Assembly (NCBI RefSeq): GCF_003254705.1
Contig: NZ_QFYR01000004.1
Location: 248,001 to 312,000 of the forward strand
Length of the DNA: 64,000 nucleotides
Reading direction: 5' to 3'
Origin: Phenylobacterium deserti
GTDB taxonomy: Bacteria; Pseudomonadota; Alphaproteobacteria; Caulobacterales; Caulobacteraceae
The notes below the pieces were generated by a model. The model searched no databases, was not told the DNA's origin, and saw only the letters and a program-made list of their open reading frames with translations. Within the stretch, counting starts at the first letter, position 1. Every line of letters begins with the position of its first letter. A program made the translations under genes and the position numbers. Positions 51,485 through 59,743 of this stretch are shown here, piece after piece.

Positions 51485-52462
51485 TTAGGAGGCGGTGGTG
51501 TCCGGGGCGACGTCCACCTTGGCCACGGCGTCCGAGCCTTTGGCCACCGCCGGCGCGGCGCTGTCAGCCTGCGGAGCCGCCGGCGCGCTGGCCGGAGCGT
51601 CCGCCACCGCAGAGCCCGCCGACACCGCCGCCGGGGCGGACGCTTCCGTCAGCGCAGGCGTCAGGCGCAGGGCCGGGGTGTGCTCCACCGGGTTGGAGAC
51701 GAAGATCGGGGCGTTGTTCACGCCGCGCGGATTGAACCGGTAGAAGACGTGCAGGCCCACCTGGGCGACACGCTTCATGTGCGCGCCCCAGGCCGGTGCG
51801 ACGCCCGTCGTGTGGAAGTGGGTGGCCGAGCCGATGTCTGCGGCCACGGCGCCCGACAGCGCCCGGGTGGCCACCTTGCGGGCCCGGCTCCAGGCGCCCG
51901 CGTCCAGCCGGCGGCGCATGGAGCCGTCGCAGGCGAACGAGAACTGGCAGCCGCGGCTGGCGGCGCCCTGGAACACCACCCCGCAGATGGTCTTGGGGAA
52001 GTTGGGGTTCTTGACCCGGTTCAGCACGACCTGGGCGACGGCCGCCTGGCCTTGCTGGGTCTCGCCGCGGGCTTCGAAATAGACGGCCTGGGCCAGGCAA
52101 TCGAGCTCGCGCGCGGCGCTCGGCTTGGCGGTCTCTTCCTTGAGGTCGGCCTTGCGCAGGCCGAGGTCGAACATGGCGGCTTGGCGGCCGCGCTCGGCGC
52201 CCTGCCGAGAGAAGGGGTCATGGGCCTGCGCCAGCCGCAGAACGCCCGCATCCATGCCGGCGGTCTGGCTGAGCAGCACCTGGTCCGAGAAGCGCCCATC
52301 GGCGCTTCCGGCGATCCGCGAGACGCGGCTGTGGTCGTCGGCGGCGCGCGCCATCCCGCCCGCCATATAGGCGGCGCCCAGGGCCATGCCGACGCCCGAG
52401 CCGATGACAGCGGCGCTCACCAGCACGCGCCAATCGGCGCGCGCGTGAGGTCCGAATTGCAA
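51485..52462 (-). CDS. SleB-type cell wall hydrolase
   Basis: The product is 325 residues. A single hydrophobic helix near the N-terminus (VLVSAAVIGSGVGMALGAAYMAGG) anchors or exports it. The hydrolase_2 (SleB) domain spans about 120-235 (LDCLAQAVYFEARGETQQGQAAVAQVVLNRVKNPNFPKTICGVVFQ; catalytic Glu in YFEARGE). The C-terminal 75 residues are an Ala/Ser/Pro-rich disordered tail. In alphaproteobacteria such proteins act as lytic transglycosylase/amidase-type peptidoglycan hydrolases, not in spore germination. Confidence 0.92.
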   Translation of the reverse strand: MQFGPHARADWRVLVSAAVIGSGVGMALGAAYMAGGMARAADDHSRVSRIAGSADGRFSDQVLLSQTAGMDAGVLRLAQAHDPFSRQGAERGRQAAMFDLGLRKADLKEETAKPSAARELDCLAQAVYFEARGETQQGQAAVAQVVLNRVKNPNFPKTICGVVFQGAASRGCQFSFACDGSMRRRLDAGAWSRARKVATRALSGAVAADIGSATHFHTTGVAPAWGAHMKRVAQVGLHVFYRFNPRGVNNAPIFVSNPVEHTPALRLTPALTEASAPAAVSAGSAVADAPASAPAAPQADSAAPAVAKGSDAVAKVDVAPDTTAS

Positions 52463-52904
52463 AACTTTCGCGTCCTACTCCGCGAGGGCGTCAGCGCCCC
52501 CCGACAATTGTCGCCGCGGATCGCCCCTGCTCATGCTGGAAGCGGCCCGCCGGCTGGCCCGCCCGGGACTCGTTAATGGGGCAGGCGACGGCAAATGGTG
52601 AAGGCTTTATGAATGCATTGTGAGGGGTAGGTCAACCCCTTTGTGCAATGCAGCGGAAGACTCGGTGTCGCGCCTCAGGTGTCCCTTCCTGATCCACTCA
52701 GGGACAAGCGTCGCAAGACTCCGGCCAACTTGGCTTCGCAAGCGCTGCAAGCGCTATTCGCAGCCGATACTCAAAAGTTACCTAAATTTTCCCGGAAACA
52801 GAGGCAACCCATTGGTCAAGCTTGGGAAACAAGCTTCAGCGGAACCAACCCTTCGCAAGCGCCGTTTCTGGGTCCGACAACATCCGGTTCTGGAGGACCC
52901 AACA
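52463..52904. other. 442-base intergenic region between sleB-type gene and glycine-zipper gene
   Basis: No convincing gene lies here. It contains an extended inverted repeat at 52614-52652 and an AT-richer stretch near 52770-52800 (AAAAGTTACCTAAATTTTCC) that could contain a promoter for the glycine-zipper gene. Two AAGCTT sites at about 52820 and 52834 make a small dyad. Otherwise I see nothing. Confidence 0.5.
52614..52652. promoter_or_regulatory. Extended stem-loop (39 bases)
   Basis: Outer arms TGCATTG (52614-52620) and CAATGCA (52646-52652) enclose inner arms AGGGGT (52623-52628) and ACCCCT (52635-52640) around a 6-base loop. It could be an RNA structure, a terminator of an unseen transcript or an operator. 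Confidence 0.4.
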
Positions 52905-53087
52905 ATGCGCAAGACCCTCATGCTGCTCGCCGCCGCCGGCATGGCCGCTTCCCTGGCCGCCTGCGGTCACAGCACCGAACAGAAGGCCGCCTCGGGCGCT
53001 GTCGCCGGCGCGGTGGTCGGCGGCCCGGTGGGCGCGGCGGTCGGCGGCGCGGCCGGCGCTGCGGTCGGCAAGGCCACCAACAACTAA
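52905..53087 (+). CDS. Glycine-zipper small lipoprotein-like protein, 60 residues
   Basis: A GGAGG motif lies 8 bases before ATG 52905. The product MRKTLMLLAAAGMAASLAACGH has a lipobox-like LAAC, so Cys20 would be acylated. It is followed by a Gly-rich zipper (ASGAVAGAVVGGPVGAAVGGAAGAAVG) of the kind found in small membrane and OmpA-anchor proteins. It is very short but has good start signals and a terminator, so I consider it real. Role unknown, possibly envelope stress. Confidence 0.75.
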   Translation: MRKTLMLLAAAGMAASLAACGHSTEQKAASGAVAGAVVGGPVGAAVGGAAGAAVGKATNN

Positions 53088-53113
53088 GACGGCGCCCAGC
53101 CGCACAAGGCTTC

Positions 53114-53144
53114 GCCTCCTCGCAGGTCCGCCCTGCGGGGAGGC
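53114..53144. terminator. Strong hairpin terminator
   Basis: GCCTCCTCGCAGG (53114-53126) pairs with CCTGCGGGGAGGC (53132-53144) over 13 positions with one G-T wobble and a 5-base loop. It lies between the glycine-zipper gene and the convergent membrane protein gene and could serve both. Confidence 0.6.
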
Positions 53145-53166
53145 TTCAGCTCATCTGCGATCCGCC

Positions 53167-54147
53167 TCAGGCGAGGCTCATCCGCCCCAGGCGCGGCTCG
53201 GGCAGGTTCAGGGCCCGCAGCGCCTCGCGGCCCGCCTGGAACACCGACACCACCGCGACGGCGATGCAGGCGATGTGCAGGGCCATGTTCAGGCTGTCGG
53301 CCACCTGCGGGGTGGCGCCCTGCCCCGTGACCACCACGTAGCGGTCCATCTTCAGCAGCGCCACCGACAGCGCCGCGATGCTCAGGTGCAACACCACGTT
53401 GGCGCTTGCGGTGAGGCGATTCCAGGCCGGTCGCGCCAGCTCGATCAGGTTGACCAGCAGCTGCAGCACGCCCACGGCCAGCACCGGCCAATAGAAGGCG
53501 TCCCACCCGGGGCTGAGCGACAGCACGATGTTGCGCTCGCCCGCGCCCATCACGTTGTCGAACTGGATCAACCCGGTCCACCACAGGATGAACACGACGC
53601 CGGTCGCGGCTTCGAAGACCAGCTCGAACGGCCCGCGGCGGCAGCCGCGCTTGGCCTGCACCGGCGGCAGGTCGCTGGGCTTCCACTTGCGGCCCAGCGC
53701 CTTCTGCACGCCCAGGTGCTCGCCGACCACGAACACCAGGGTGACCCAGGCGAACACCATCAGCAGCGCGCCCCAGACGCCGTTGAGCAGCCTCGGCAAG
53801 GCGAGCGTCGGATCGGGACCGGACGCCAGGCCGACGCCCCACACCACGATCTGCACGCCCAGCGCCACCAGGGCGATCGCTCGCAGGAACTGGACATAGA
53901 ACGGGAAGATCTCCGGCCCGATCAGCCGCTGCATGGGCCAGTAGCGGGCGGCCACCACCGTCGGCGGGCCGAAGTCGCGCACCAGCGCCTCGAGCTCCTT
54001 CTTCTCCAGCGGCCGGCCCAGGGCCGCCTCGCGGTCCTCGATCTGGGACAACAGCTCGTCGCGCAGCTCGGCGACCACGTCGTCGCGCTGGCGCTGGCCG
54101 GGGATCTGGCGGGCGATGGCCGCCAGGTAGCGTTCGATGAGCTCCAT
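53167..54147 (-). CDS. HAAS-domain membrane protein partnered with PadR
   Basis: The product is 326 residues. An N-terminal helical domain (MELIERYLAAIARQIPGQRQRDDVVAELRDELLSQIEDREAALGRPL) resembles the HAAS/DUF1700 sensor that often follows PadR genes. Then come several membrane helices (FLRAIALVALGVQIVVWGVGLA, LLNGVWGALLMVFAWVTLVFVVG, FELVFEAATGVVFILWWTGLI and others). The ATG overlaps the PadR stop (TGATG). It may respond to envelope state; the signal is unknown. Confidence 0.85.
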   Translation of the reverse strand: MELIERYLAAIARQIPGQRQRDDVVAELRDELLSQIEDREAALGRPLEKKELEALVRDFGPPTVVAARYWPMQRLIGPEIFPFYVQFLRAIALVALGVQIVVWGVGLASGPDPTLALPRLLNGVWGALLMVFAWVTLVFVVGEHLGVQKALGRKWKPSDLPPVQAKRGCRRGPFELVFEAATGVVFILWWTGLIQFDNVMGAGERNIVLSLSPGWDAFYWPVLAVGVLQLLVNLIELARPAWNRLTASANVVLHLSIAALSVALLKMDRYVVVTGQGATPQVADSLNMALHIACIAVAVVSVFQAGREALRALNLPEPRLGRMSLA

Positions 54148-54485
54148 CACGGAGTCTCCCTCAAGATGGTGGCGACGGAAGAGTTGAGCCGCTCCCACTC
54201 CTCGACGAGGCGGGCGAGCACGCCCTCCCCGGCCGGCGAGAGCCGGTAGAAACGCTTGTTGCGCTTGTCTTCCTCGCGCCATTCGCTGGCGAGCAGGCCC
54301 TGGGACTCCAGGCGGCGCAGCATCGGGTACAGGGCGCCCTCGTCGATCTCCACCCCCGCCTCGGAAAGGTCGCGCCGCAGCGTGTAGCCGTAGTGCTCGG
54401 TGCGCAGCTGGCCCAGCACCGCCAGGATCAGGGATCCGCGCCGCAGCTCCAGCTTCAGGGTTTCGAAAACGTCGACATCAGGCAT
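54147..54485 (-). CDS. PadR family transcriptional regulator
   Basis: The product is 112 residues from ATG 54485. It shows the PadR winged helix (LKLELRRGSLILAVLGQLRTEHYGYTLRRDLSEAGVEIDEGALYPMLRRLESQGLLASEWREEDKRNKRFYRLSPAGEGVLARL) and a short C-terminal helix, as in the PadR-s2 group. It is the first gene of a two-gene operon with a HAAS membrane protein. Four 14-base tandem repeats end at its start codon, so autoregulation is very likely. Confidence 0.93.
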   Translation of the reverse strand: MPDVDVFETLKLELRRGSLILAVLGQLRTEHYGYTLRRDLSEAGVEIDEGALYPMLRRLESQGLLASEWREEDKRNKRFYRLSPAGEGVLARLVEEWERLNSSVATILRETP

Positions 54486-54541
54486 GCTGTGCGTCGTACA
54501 CTGTGCGGCACACACTGTCCAGCACATACTGTGCGCCACAC
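54486..54541 (-). promoter_or_regulatory. Four tandem 14-base repeats at the PadR start codon
   Basis: The units are GCTGTGCGTCGTAC, ACTGTGCGGCACAC, ACTGTCCAGCACAT and ACTGTGCGCCACAC, exactly 14 bases apart, touching the PadR ATG. Units 2 and 4 contain the dyads TGTGC-G-GCACA and TGTG-CGC-CACA. This fits a multi-site operator for the PadR protein. Confidence 0.6.
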
Positions 54542-54553
54542 ACCTAGTTGTGA

Positions 54554-54670
54554 GATGCTCCGCTCCAGGGGGAGCTGTCAGCGCAGCTGACTGAGGGGGT
54601 TCATAGGGCGCAGTCCCTGCCTTCGACCCCCTCCGGCCCTCCGGGCCACCTCCCCCTGAAGGGGAGGATC
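54554..54670. repeat. Palindromic intergenic repeat, copy A (full)
   Basis: It begins GATGCTC, contains a CTCC-AGGGGGAG-type hairpin, then TGAGGGGGTTCATAGGGCGCAGTC and the second half (CCCCCTCCGG, CTCCCCCTGAAGGGGAGGATC). It is one of seven copies between 54.5 and 63.2 kb. The halves are inverted to each other, so the whole folds as a compound hairpin. Confidence 0.8.
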
Positions 54671-54756
54671 TAGAGCCACGCCAGCCCGCCGCCCGCGCTG
54701 ACCCACAGCAGCACGCAGCCGACCAACGCCGCGGCGGCGAACACGACATGACGCAT
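54670..54756 (-). CDS. Possible small membrane peptide, 28 residues
   Basis: ATG 54756 is preceded by GGGAGA and encodes MRHVVFAAAALVGCVLLWVS followed by AGGGLAWL, a single membrane helix. Evidence is limited to the start signal and hydrophobicity; it adjoins repeat copy A. Confidence 0.35.
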   Translation of the reverse strand: MRHVVFAAAALVGCVLLWVSAGGGLAWL

Positions 54757-54912
54757 GGCAGGTCTCCCGTCCTGACCTGAAGACGCGCCGCACCCGGCCG
54801 TCCCGACAGGCCGCGCCGGAATACGCCCCTCCTGCTGCCAGCCTCCTGTCAGCAGCCGTGCGACGCCTCGTCTCGCAGACTGGCGTTCGGCAGCCCGGCC
54901 CCCTACCTTGCC

Positions 54913-54927
54913 GTTCATGCCCCGTTC
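54913..54927 (+). promoter_or_regulatory. LexA (SOS) box at uvrB
   Basis: GTTC-ATGCCCC-GTTC matches exactly the alphaproteobacterial LexA consensus GTTC-N7-GTTC. It spans the upstream-most ATG of uvrB (54917), so the real translation start may be downstream at ATG 54977. Confidence 0.8.
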
Positions 54928-57181
54928 CTCGACGAAAAGCCGCGCGCCCGCCCCTGTGCTGGAGGGCGTCGCCGACATGTCGGCGGCCTTTGACTACGAC
55001 GAAAACGCCATGCCCCTGCTGTGGAAGCCGCACCGTCCGGCGCGCCCGCAGAAGTCGGAAGGCGGGCAGAAGTTCAAGCTGGTCAGCAACTACGAGCCGG
55101 CCGGCGACCAGCCCAACGCCATCGCCGAGCTCGTCGCCGGGGTGAACCAGAACGAGCACGATCAGGTCCTGCTGGGCGTCACCGGCTCGGGCAAGACCTT
55201 CACCATGGCCAAGGTGATCGAGCAGACCCAGCGTCCCGCTCTCATCCTGGCTCCCAACAAGACCCTCGCCGCCCAGCTCTATTCCGAGTTCAAGAGCTTC
55301 TTCCCGGAAAACGCGGTCGAGTTCTTCGTCTCCTACTACGACTACTACCAGCCGGAGGCCTACGTGCCCCGGACCGACACCTACATCGAGAAGGACTCCT
55401 CGATTAACGAGCAGATCGACCGGATGCGCCACTCGGCCACCCGCGCGATCCTGGAGCGCGACGACGTCATCGTCGTGGCCTCGGTGTCCTGCATCTACGG
55501 CATCGGCTCGGTGGAGACCTACACCGCCATGACCTTCTCGCTGACCCCAGGCGACCGGATCGACGAGAAGAAGCTCATGGGCGACCTCGTGGCCCTCCAG
55601 TACAAGCGCAACGACCAGGCCTTCGAGCGCGGCACCTTCCGCCGCCGGGGCGACACCATCGAGATCTTCCCCGCCCACTACGAGGACCGCGCCTGGCGCA
55701 TCTCCCTGTTCGGCGACGAGATCGAGACCATCGTCGAGTTCGACCCGCTGACCGGCAAGAAGACCGCCGACCTCAAGGGCGTGAAGATCTACGCCAACAG
55801 CCACTACGTCACGCCGCGCCCGACCCTTCGCCAAGCCATCACCGACATCAAGGCCGAGCTGAAGGAGCGCCTCGACTGGCTGGTCGCCAACGGCAAGCTG
55901 CTGGAAGCCCAGCGCCTGGAACAGCGCACCACCTTCGACATGGAGATGATCGAGGCCACCGGCTCGTGCGCCGGCATCGAGAACTACTCCCGCTACCTCA
56001 CCGGCCGCCGCCCGGGCGAGCCGCCGCCGACCTTCTTCGAATACATCCCCGAGAACAGCCTGCTGTTCATCGACGAAAGCCACCAGACGGTGCCCCAGAT
56101 CGGCGCCATGTATCGGGGCGACTACCGCCGCAAGTGGACCCTGGCCGAGTACGGCTTCCGCCTGCCCTCCGCCATGGACAACCGCCCCCTCAAGTTCGAG
56201 GAATGGGACGCCATGCGGCCGGACACCGTCCACGTGTCCGCCACCCCGGGTCCCTGGGAGATGGAGCGCACCGGCGGCGTCTTCACCGAACAGGTCATCC
56301 GCCCCACCGGCCTGATCGACCCGCCGGTCGAGGTCCGCCCCGTCCAGGGCCAGGGCTTCAGCCAGGTCGACGACGTCATCGACATGGTCCACCAGACCAC
56401 GGCCAAGGGCTATCGCTCCCTGGTCACCGTCCTCACCAAGAAGATGGCCGAGGACCTCACCGAATACATGCACGAGCAGGGCATCCGCGTCCGCTACCTC
56501 CACTCGGACGTCGACACCCTGGAGCGGATCGAGATCATCCGCGACCTACGCCTGGGCGGCTTCGACGTCCTCGTGGGCATCAACCTCCTGCGCGAAGGCC
56601 TCGACATCCCCGAGTGCGGCTTCGTCGGCATCCTCGATGCGGACAAGGAAGGCTTCCTGCGCTCGGAAACCTCCCTGATCCAGACCATCGGCCGCGCCGC
56701 CCGGAACGTGGAAGGCAAGGTCGTGCTCTACGCCGACACCGTCACCGGCTCCATGGAACGCGCGATGGCCGAGACCCGGCGCCGGCGCGAGAAGCAGGAG
56801 GCCTACAACGCCGCCCACGGCATCACGCCCGAGACGGTGAAGAGCCAGATCAAGGACATCCTCGCTTCCCCGTACGAGAAGGACCACGTCCTGGTCCCGG
56901 CCGGCGTGGCCGACGGCGGCGCCCAGCCCTTCATGGGCAACAACTTCAAGGCCACCCTGCGCGACCTCGAGAACAAGATGCGCGAGGCCGCCGCCAACCT
57001 GGAGTTCGAAACCGCCGCCCGCCTGCGCGACGAGATCAAGCGCCTCAAGCTCCTCGACCTCGAATTCGCCGCCGACGCCCTCGCGAGCGACGGCGAGACC
57101 GGCGACAAGGCCGCCGTCAAACGCGTGCGGTCAGAGGCCCGCGCCGAAGCTCAGGAGCGGTTCCGGAAGGGGAAGCGGTAG
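54917..57181 (+). CDS. uvrB: UvrABC excinuclease subunit B
   Basis: The product is 754 residues from ATG 54917 (734 from ATG 54977, which has GGAGG upstream and is outside the SOS box). UvrB is the damage-loading helicase of nucleotide excision repair. Visible are Walker A (GVTGSGKT), the beta-hairpin [12 protein letters not shown], the DESH helicase box ([13 protein letters not shown]), [10 protein letters not shown], the helicase motif VI ([12 protein letters not shown]) and the C-terminal UVR motif ([23 protein letters not shown]). A LexA box at the start shows SOS induction. Confidence 0.97.
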   Translation: MPRSSTKSRAPAPVLEGVADMSAAFDYDENAMPLLWKPHRPARPQKSEGGQKFKLVSNYEPAGDQPNAIAELVAGVNQNEHDQVLLGVTGSGKTFTMAKVIEQTQRPALILAPNKTLAAQLYSEFKSFFPENAVEFFVSYYDYYQPEAYVPRTDTYIEKDSSINEQIDRMRHSATRAILERDDVIVVASVSCIYGIGSVETYTAMTFSLTPGDRIDEKKLMGDLVALQYKRNDQAFERGTFRRRGDTIEIFPAHYEDRAWRISLFGDEIETIVEFDPLTGKKTADLKGVKIYANSHYVTPRPTLRQAITDIKAELKERLDWLVANGKLLEAQRLEQRTTFDMEMIEATGSCAGIENYSRYLTGRRPGEPPPTFFEYIPENSLLFIDESHQTVPQIGAMYRGDYRRKWTLAEYGFRLPSAMDNRPLKFEEWDAMRPDTVHVSATPGPWEMERTGGVFTEQVIRPTGLIDPPVEVRPVQGQGFSQVDDVIDMVHQTTAKGYRSLVTVLTKKMAEDLTEYMHEQGIRVRYLHSDVDTLERIEIIRDLRLGGFDVLVGINLLREGLDIPECGFVGILDADKEGFLRSETSLIQTIGRAARNVEGKVVLYADTVTGSMERAMAETRRRREKQEAYNAAHGITPETVKSQIKDILASPYEKDHVLVPAGVADGGAQPFMGNNFKATLRDLENKMREAAANLEFETAARLRDEIKRLKLLDLEFAADALASDGETGDKAAVKRVRSEARAEAQERFRKGKR

Positions 57182-57195
57182 GCCACGCGAGCCGC

Positions 57196-57381
57196 TCATG
57201 AGGCGCTGAGCGCACTTTTCTCCAACTGCCTCATGAAGGCGACAGCCCCGAATTCGAGGTACGACTTGCCAGCCGGGCAGCGGCCAGACATGTCCCACAA
57301 CGTTCCGCGACACATGCCGTTGATCAACAAGCAAGTCGCGACGAACGCCTCTAAGCGGTCCGCGCCGTTTAGTGGGAGCAT
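57196..57381 (-). CDS. Possible small third gene of the DGQHR module, 61 residues
   Basis: The frame from ATG 57381 overlaps the 3' end of the upstream gene by 13 bases. The product contains RLEAFVATCLLINGMCRGTL and FGAVAFMRQLEKSALS with four Cys, and looks like a folded small protein, not a shadow. No strong ribosome-binding site is seen; coupling to the upstream gene is possible. I do not recognise it. Confidence 0.4.
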   Translation of the reverse strand: MLPLNGADRLEAFVATCLLINGMCRGTLWDMSGRCPAGKSYLEFGAVAFMRQLEKSALSAS

Positions 57382-58163
57382 CGTGGGATCAGTTCGCGTT
57401 GCCGCCGAGATCTTGCTTCGCCACGCGGAGCCTGTCGCTTACCTTGGTAGGGATACCAGACCCCAAGTTCTTGCCGGTAGTTTACCGCATTGCGGACCTG
57501 GGAAAGCCAGTTCCCATTCACCCGCCCTTGGTCATTGAGCGCGTCTTGCAACGACGCAAGGACGAGGTCCACCTTCTTCACGTAGGCGGAGGCAAGTAAC
57601 GCCCCCGATAGCTTGGCTCTGATCTCGCCAATCTTAGCTACGTAGACGCTCCAGACAAACTCGTGGGATGCTAGCCTCGAGTTCTTTTCGACCACAATCT
57701 CTCTCGCCGCCATGTCGAATGTTAGCAAATATTGACCCGATGATATCTTAGCGGCATCTCTCATCCCGTAGCTATGGGCGACGCGGCGCAGAGACAAGAC
57801 CTCCTCTATGTCGAGATAGGAACACGACACACCCTGAATGCGCAGCAACGCATTGGCCGCAAAAAAAGACGAATAGTATAGCTTGATCAGCATCCAGGCC
57901 AAAGACTTCGGCAGGCCCTGCACCTCCGCTATGCTCTGAGCGGTCTCGATTGAGCTTATGCAAGTTCTGTTGACGTCACAGGCCAAAGCCCCGAGCGGCA
58001 CAGCTATATCGGCAGGTCGCAGCACGATCCGGTCCAGCGTGCTTAGCGATTCCACAGCATAGGTGCCGACCTTCAGCCAATGCTTCAGCTCAATAGACTG
58101 CTTACCAGAGACCGCGTTTAGGCCACGAACCCAGCCCTGACGAAGAGCATCGTCGGTGTACAT
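57369..58163 (-). CDS. HEPN-like hypothetical protein, partner of DGQHR protein
   Basis: The product is 264 residues from ATG 58163, 1 base after the DGQHR gene stop. The chain is helical. Residues 94-108 (KLYYSSFFAANALLR) resemble the conserved helix of HEPN domains. Near the C-terminus VRNAVNYRQELGVW (Arg224 in RNAVNY) resembles the HEPN R-x4-6-H region, but with Tyr in place of the catalytic His. HEPN assignment is therefore tentative, and RNase activity is doubtful. Base composition is lower in GC than the core genes around it, consistent with horizontal gain. Known defence modules often pair HEPN proteins with a nuclease or sensor. Confidence 0.6.
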   Translation of the reverse strand: MYTDDALRQGWVRGLNAVSGKQSIELKHWLKVGTYAVESLSTLDRIVLRPADIAVPLGALACDVNRTCISSIETAQSIAEVQGLPKSLAWMLIKLYYSSFFAANALLRIQGVSCSYLDIEEVLSLRRVAHSYGMRDAAKISSGQYLLTFDMAAREIVVEKNSRLASHEFVWSVYVAKIGEIRAKLSGALLASAYVKKVDLVLASLQDALNDQGRVNGNWLSQVRNAVNYRQELGVWYPYQGKRQAPRGEARSRRQRELIPRCSH

Positions 58164-58164
58164 G

Positions 58165-59130
58165 CTAGAGCGTAAATTTCGCCCGGAAGGCATCAGTAAG
58201 GATCTTATGATAGGCGGTTACGCTATTGCCGGGCTCTTTGATAGCACTCGCCTTGACGTTCTTGAACATCGGCCTTAGCGCTTCGTAGAAGTTGTCGACC
58301 GTATACTCAGATCCGTGACGGTCCTTGACTGTCCTCGCGACGTCTTGGAAAAGCAGCATGAATCCCCGAAAGGTAATCGGGTTCGTGACATCAACAGGTA
58401 ATCCGTACTCACCAACCCCGCGCTGAACAGCAGCGACATACCCGCCGACGATGCGATATATTTCCTCGGACTCAGTCTCCTGGAACAGCCCAAGCAAGGG
58501 TTTCAACGCCGCATTGAACGTCACTCTAGATATATGGCCAGAGCGCTTCTTAGCAGGACTGAGCATCCCCGCGAGCGGACTCGCTGGCATCTCATTGAAA
58601 AGGTCGAACACCTCAGCAAGACGCGTTTCTATGTCGTCCTGATAGGCCGCTAGCTTACGGATATCCAGCAACAACTCATTAGGAACTGGCCGCTGCTTTG
58701 TATTTATATCAATGAAAAGGCGACTTTCGTCCTGTCGAGACAGATCGTTGTAAATGACTACAGGCACTCGGAGATCAGACGTGGCCAGTGAAAAGCCATA
58801 AACCCGATGCTGGCCGTCGAGGATCAAGAAGGATTTTGGGTGTGCGACGAACTCGACAGTCTTGCGGACGCGTTCATAGCGGAACTCCGCCTCTGGTTGC
58901 GCAGAGAGGACAATTGAGTTCGGAATCGTACCTAGCCCATTGTCGATATAGTCAGCGATCTGCTCAGCACGAGCACGGTCAAGCAGCCTCTGGAACCCTT
59001 CTTTAGGGTCTTCATCGCGACTTATGACAAAGCATGTCTTCGCGAGAACGTCTGACGGCACCGTGAGGGTGTAGAAGCGATGTCGCCCTTGGGTGACGAG
59101 ACTTGCGGTGTAGCGATGGGTTTCAGGCAT
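58165..59130 (-). CDS. DGQHR domain-containing protein (DndB-like)
   Basis: The product is 321 residues from ATG 59130 (a TTG at 59139 is less likely). The defining motif is LILDGQHRVYGF (DGQHR at 105-109), followed by RLFIDINTKQRPVPNELLLDI, as in DndB and other DGQHR proteins. N-terminal YTLTVPSDVLAKTCFVIS and a helical C-terminal half complete it. DndB regulates phosphorothioate DNA modification, but no dnd genes are present, so this is a stand-alone DGQHR protein. The gene has lower GC (30 of 60 bases in the line 58201-58260) than its neighbours and forms an operon with the HEPN-like gene. Confidence 0.85.
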   Translation of the reverse strand: MPETHRYTASLVTQGRHRFYTLTVPSDVLAKTCFVISRDEDPKEGFQRLLDRARAEQIADYIDNGLGTIPNSIVLSAQPEAEFRYERVRKTVEFVAHPKSFLILDGQHRVYGFSLATSDLRVPVVIYNDLSRQDESRLFIDINTKQRPVPNELLLDIRKLAAYQDDIETRLAEVFDLFNEMPASPLAGMLSPAKKRSGHISRVTFNAALKPLLGLFQETESEEIYRIVGGYVAAVQRGVGEYGLPVDVTNPITFRGFMLLFQDVARTVKDRHGSEYTVDNFYEALRPMFKNVKASAIKEPGNSVTAYHKILTDAFRAKFTL

Positions 59131-59455
59131 GAGAATCAATCATCTTCAGGATGAGCTAGCAGCGCTATACCACTCGAAGAGACTGCCGTTGCATAGCCCA
59201 AGGCAACGCTTTCGCCCCAGCCCCTCTAACCCCCACCTGCTCAAAATCTGCGGCCGTTAAGCAACCAGCTTAACTACACACTGTGTCCGCAAATCCCCAC
59301 CTAGGTTCGAGCGGCGCCGATCATGCTGCGTTCATGGAACCTGGGCTGTGTTCGTCCGTAATCGACACAGCAGGGCGAGAGGCCTCTTCAGCCGAACCAC
59401 GGTGGATCGGCGGGCTTCGAAGAAACCTGGGTTGGGTATTTTGAGGTATTACCGA
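59131..59455. other. 325-base intergenic region between the DGQHR operon and a helical-protein gene
   Basis: No gene is seen. It holds the perfect dyad at 59256-59274, a small ACACACTGTGT palindrome just downstream, and AT-richer sequence before 59456 (GGGTATTTTGAGGTATTA) that holds the GAGG of the next gene. It should contain the divergent promoters of both units. Confidence 0.5.
59256..59274. promoter_or_regulatory. Perfect palindrome upstream of the DGQHR operon
   Basis: GTTAAGC-AACCA-GCTTAAC has perfect 7-base arms and lies about 126 bases before the DGQHR start. It could be an operator for the island or for the divergent gene. Confidence 0.45.
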
Positions 59456-59743
59456 ATGTCACCTCCGCTGAGTGTTGTCGCCGACAATAACCAACTGTCG
59501 CCGGCCCAGAAGACCGAGACCGTTGCGCAGCGCGTCCGCCGCCTGCAGCAAGAGGCCAAGACGCTGGCCAAAGACCACGTCCGGGCTCTGACCACCTCGC
59601 TGATGCAGGTGGAAGAACTGGCCGCGGAGATCGCCGAAGGCGGCGACGCCTATCCGCCGGGCATCCGCGACCTGGCCCGCCGTCTGGTTGAAGACTGCGA
59701 AATGCGCGTCCAGACCCTGGAAGCGATCAGCGCCCGCAACTAA
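59456..59743 (+). CDS. Conserved helical hypothetical protein, 95 residues
   Basis: The frame from ATG 59456 has GAGG 10 bases upstream. The product is charged and helical with heptad-like spacing (VAQRVRRLQQEAKTLAKDHVRALTTSLMQVEELAAEIAEGG, then DLARRLVEDCEMRVQTLEAI). There is no signal or membrane segment. It looks like a small coiled-coil protein of Caulobacterales; I do not know a function. Codon use is the high-GC host type, so it lies outside the lower-GC island. Confidence 0.7.
   Translation: MSPPLSVVADNNQLSPAQKTETVAQRVRRLQQEAKTLAKDHVRALTTSLMQVEELAAEIAEGGDAYPPGIRDLARRLVEDCEMRVQTLEAISARN

Noticed and set aside
51485..52462. Spore-germination role for the SleB-type hydrolase
   Set aside because: Alphaproteobacteria do not form endospores; the domain is used for general peptidoglycan turnover there.
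58165..59130. Complete dnd phosphorothioate system
   Set aside because: Only a DGQHR protein is present; dndACDE genes are absent.
59257..59273. CtrA-like TTAA...TTAA motif
   Set aside because: The spacing between the TTAA halves is 9 bases, not the 7 of the CtrA consensus; the perfect dyad explains it better.
59302..59312. GGTTCGA resembling a tRNA T-loop
   Set aside because: The flanking bases do not pair as a T-stem, and no acceptor or anticodon arm is present.
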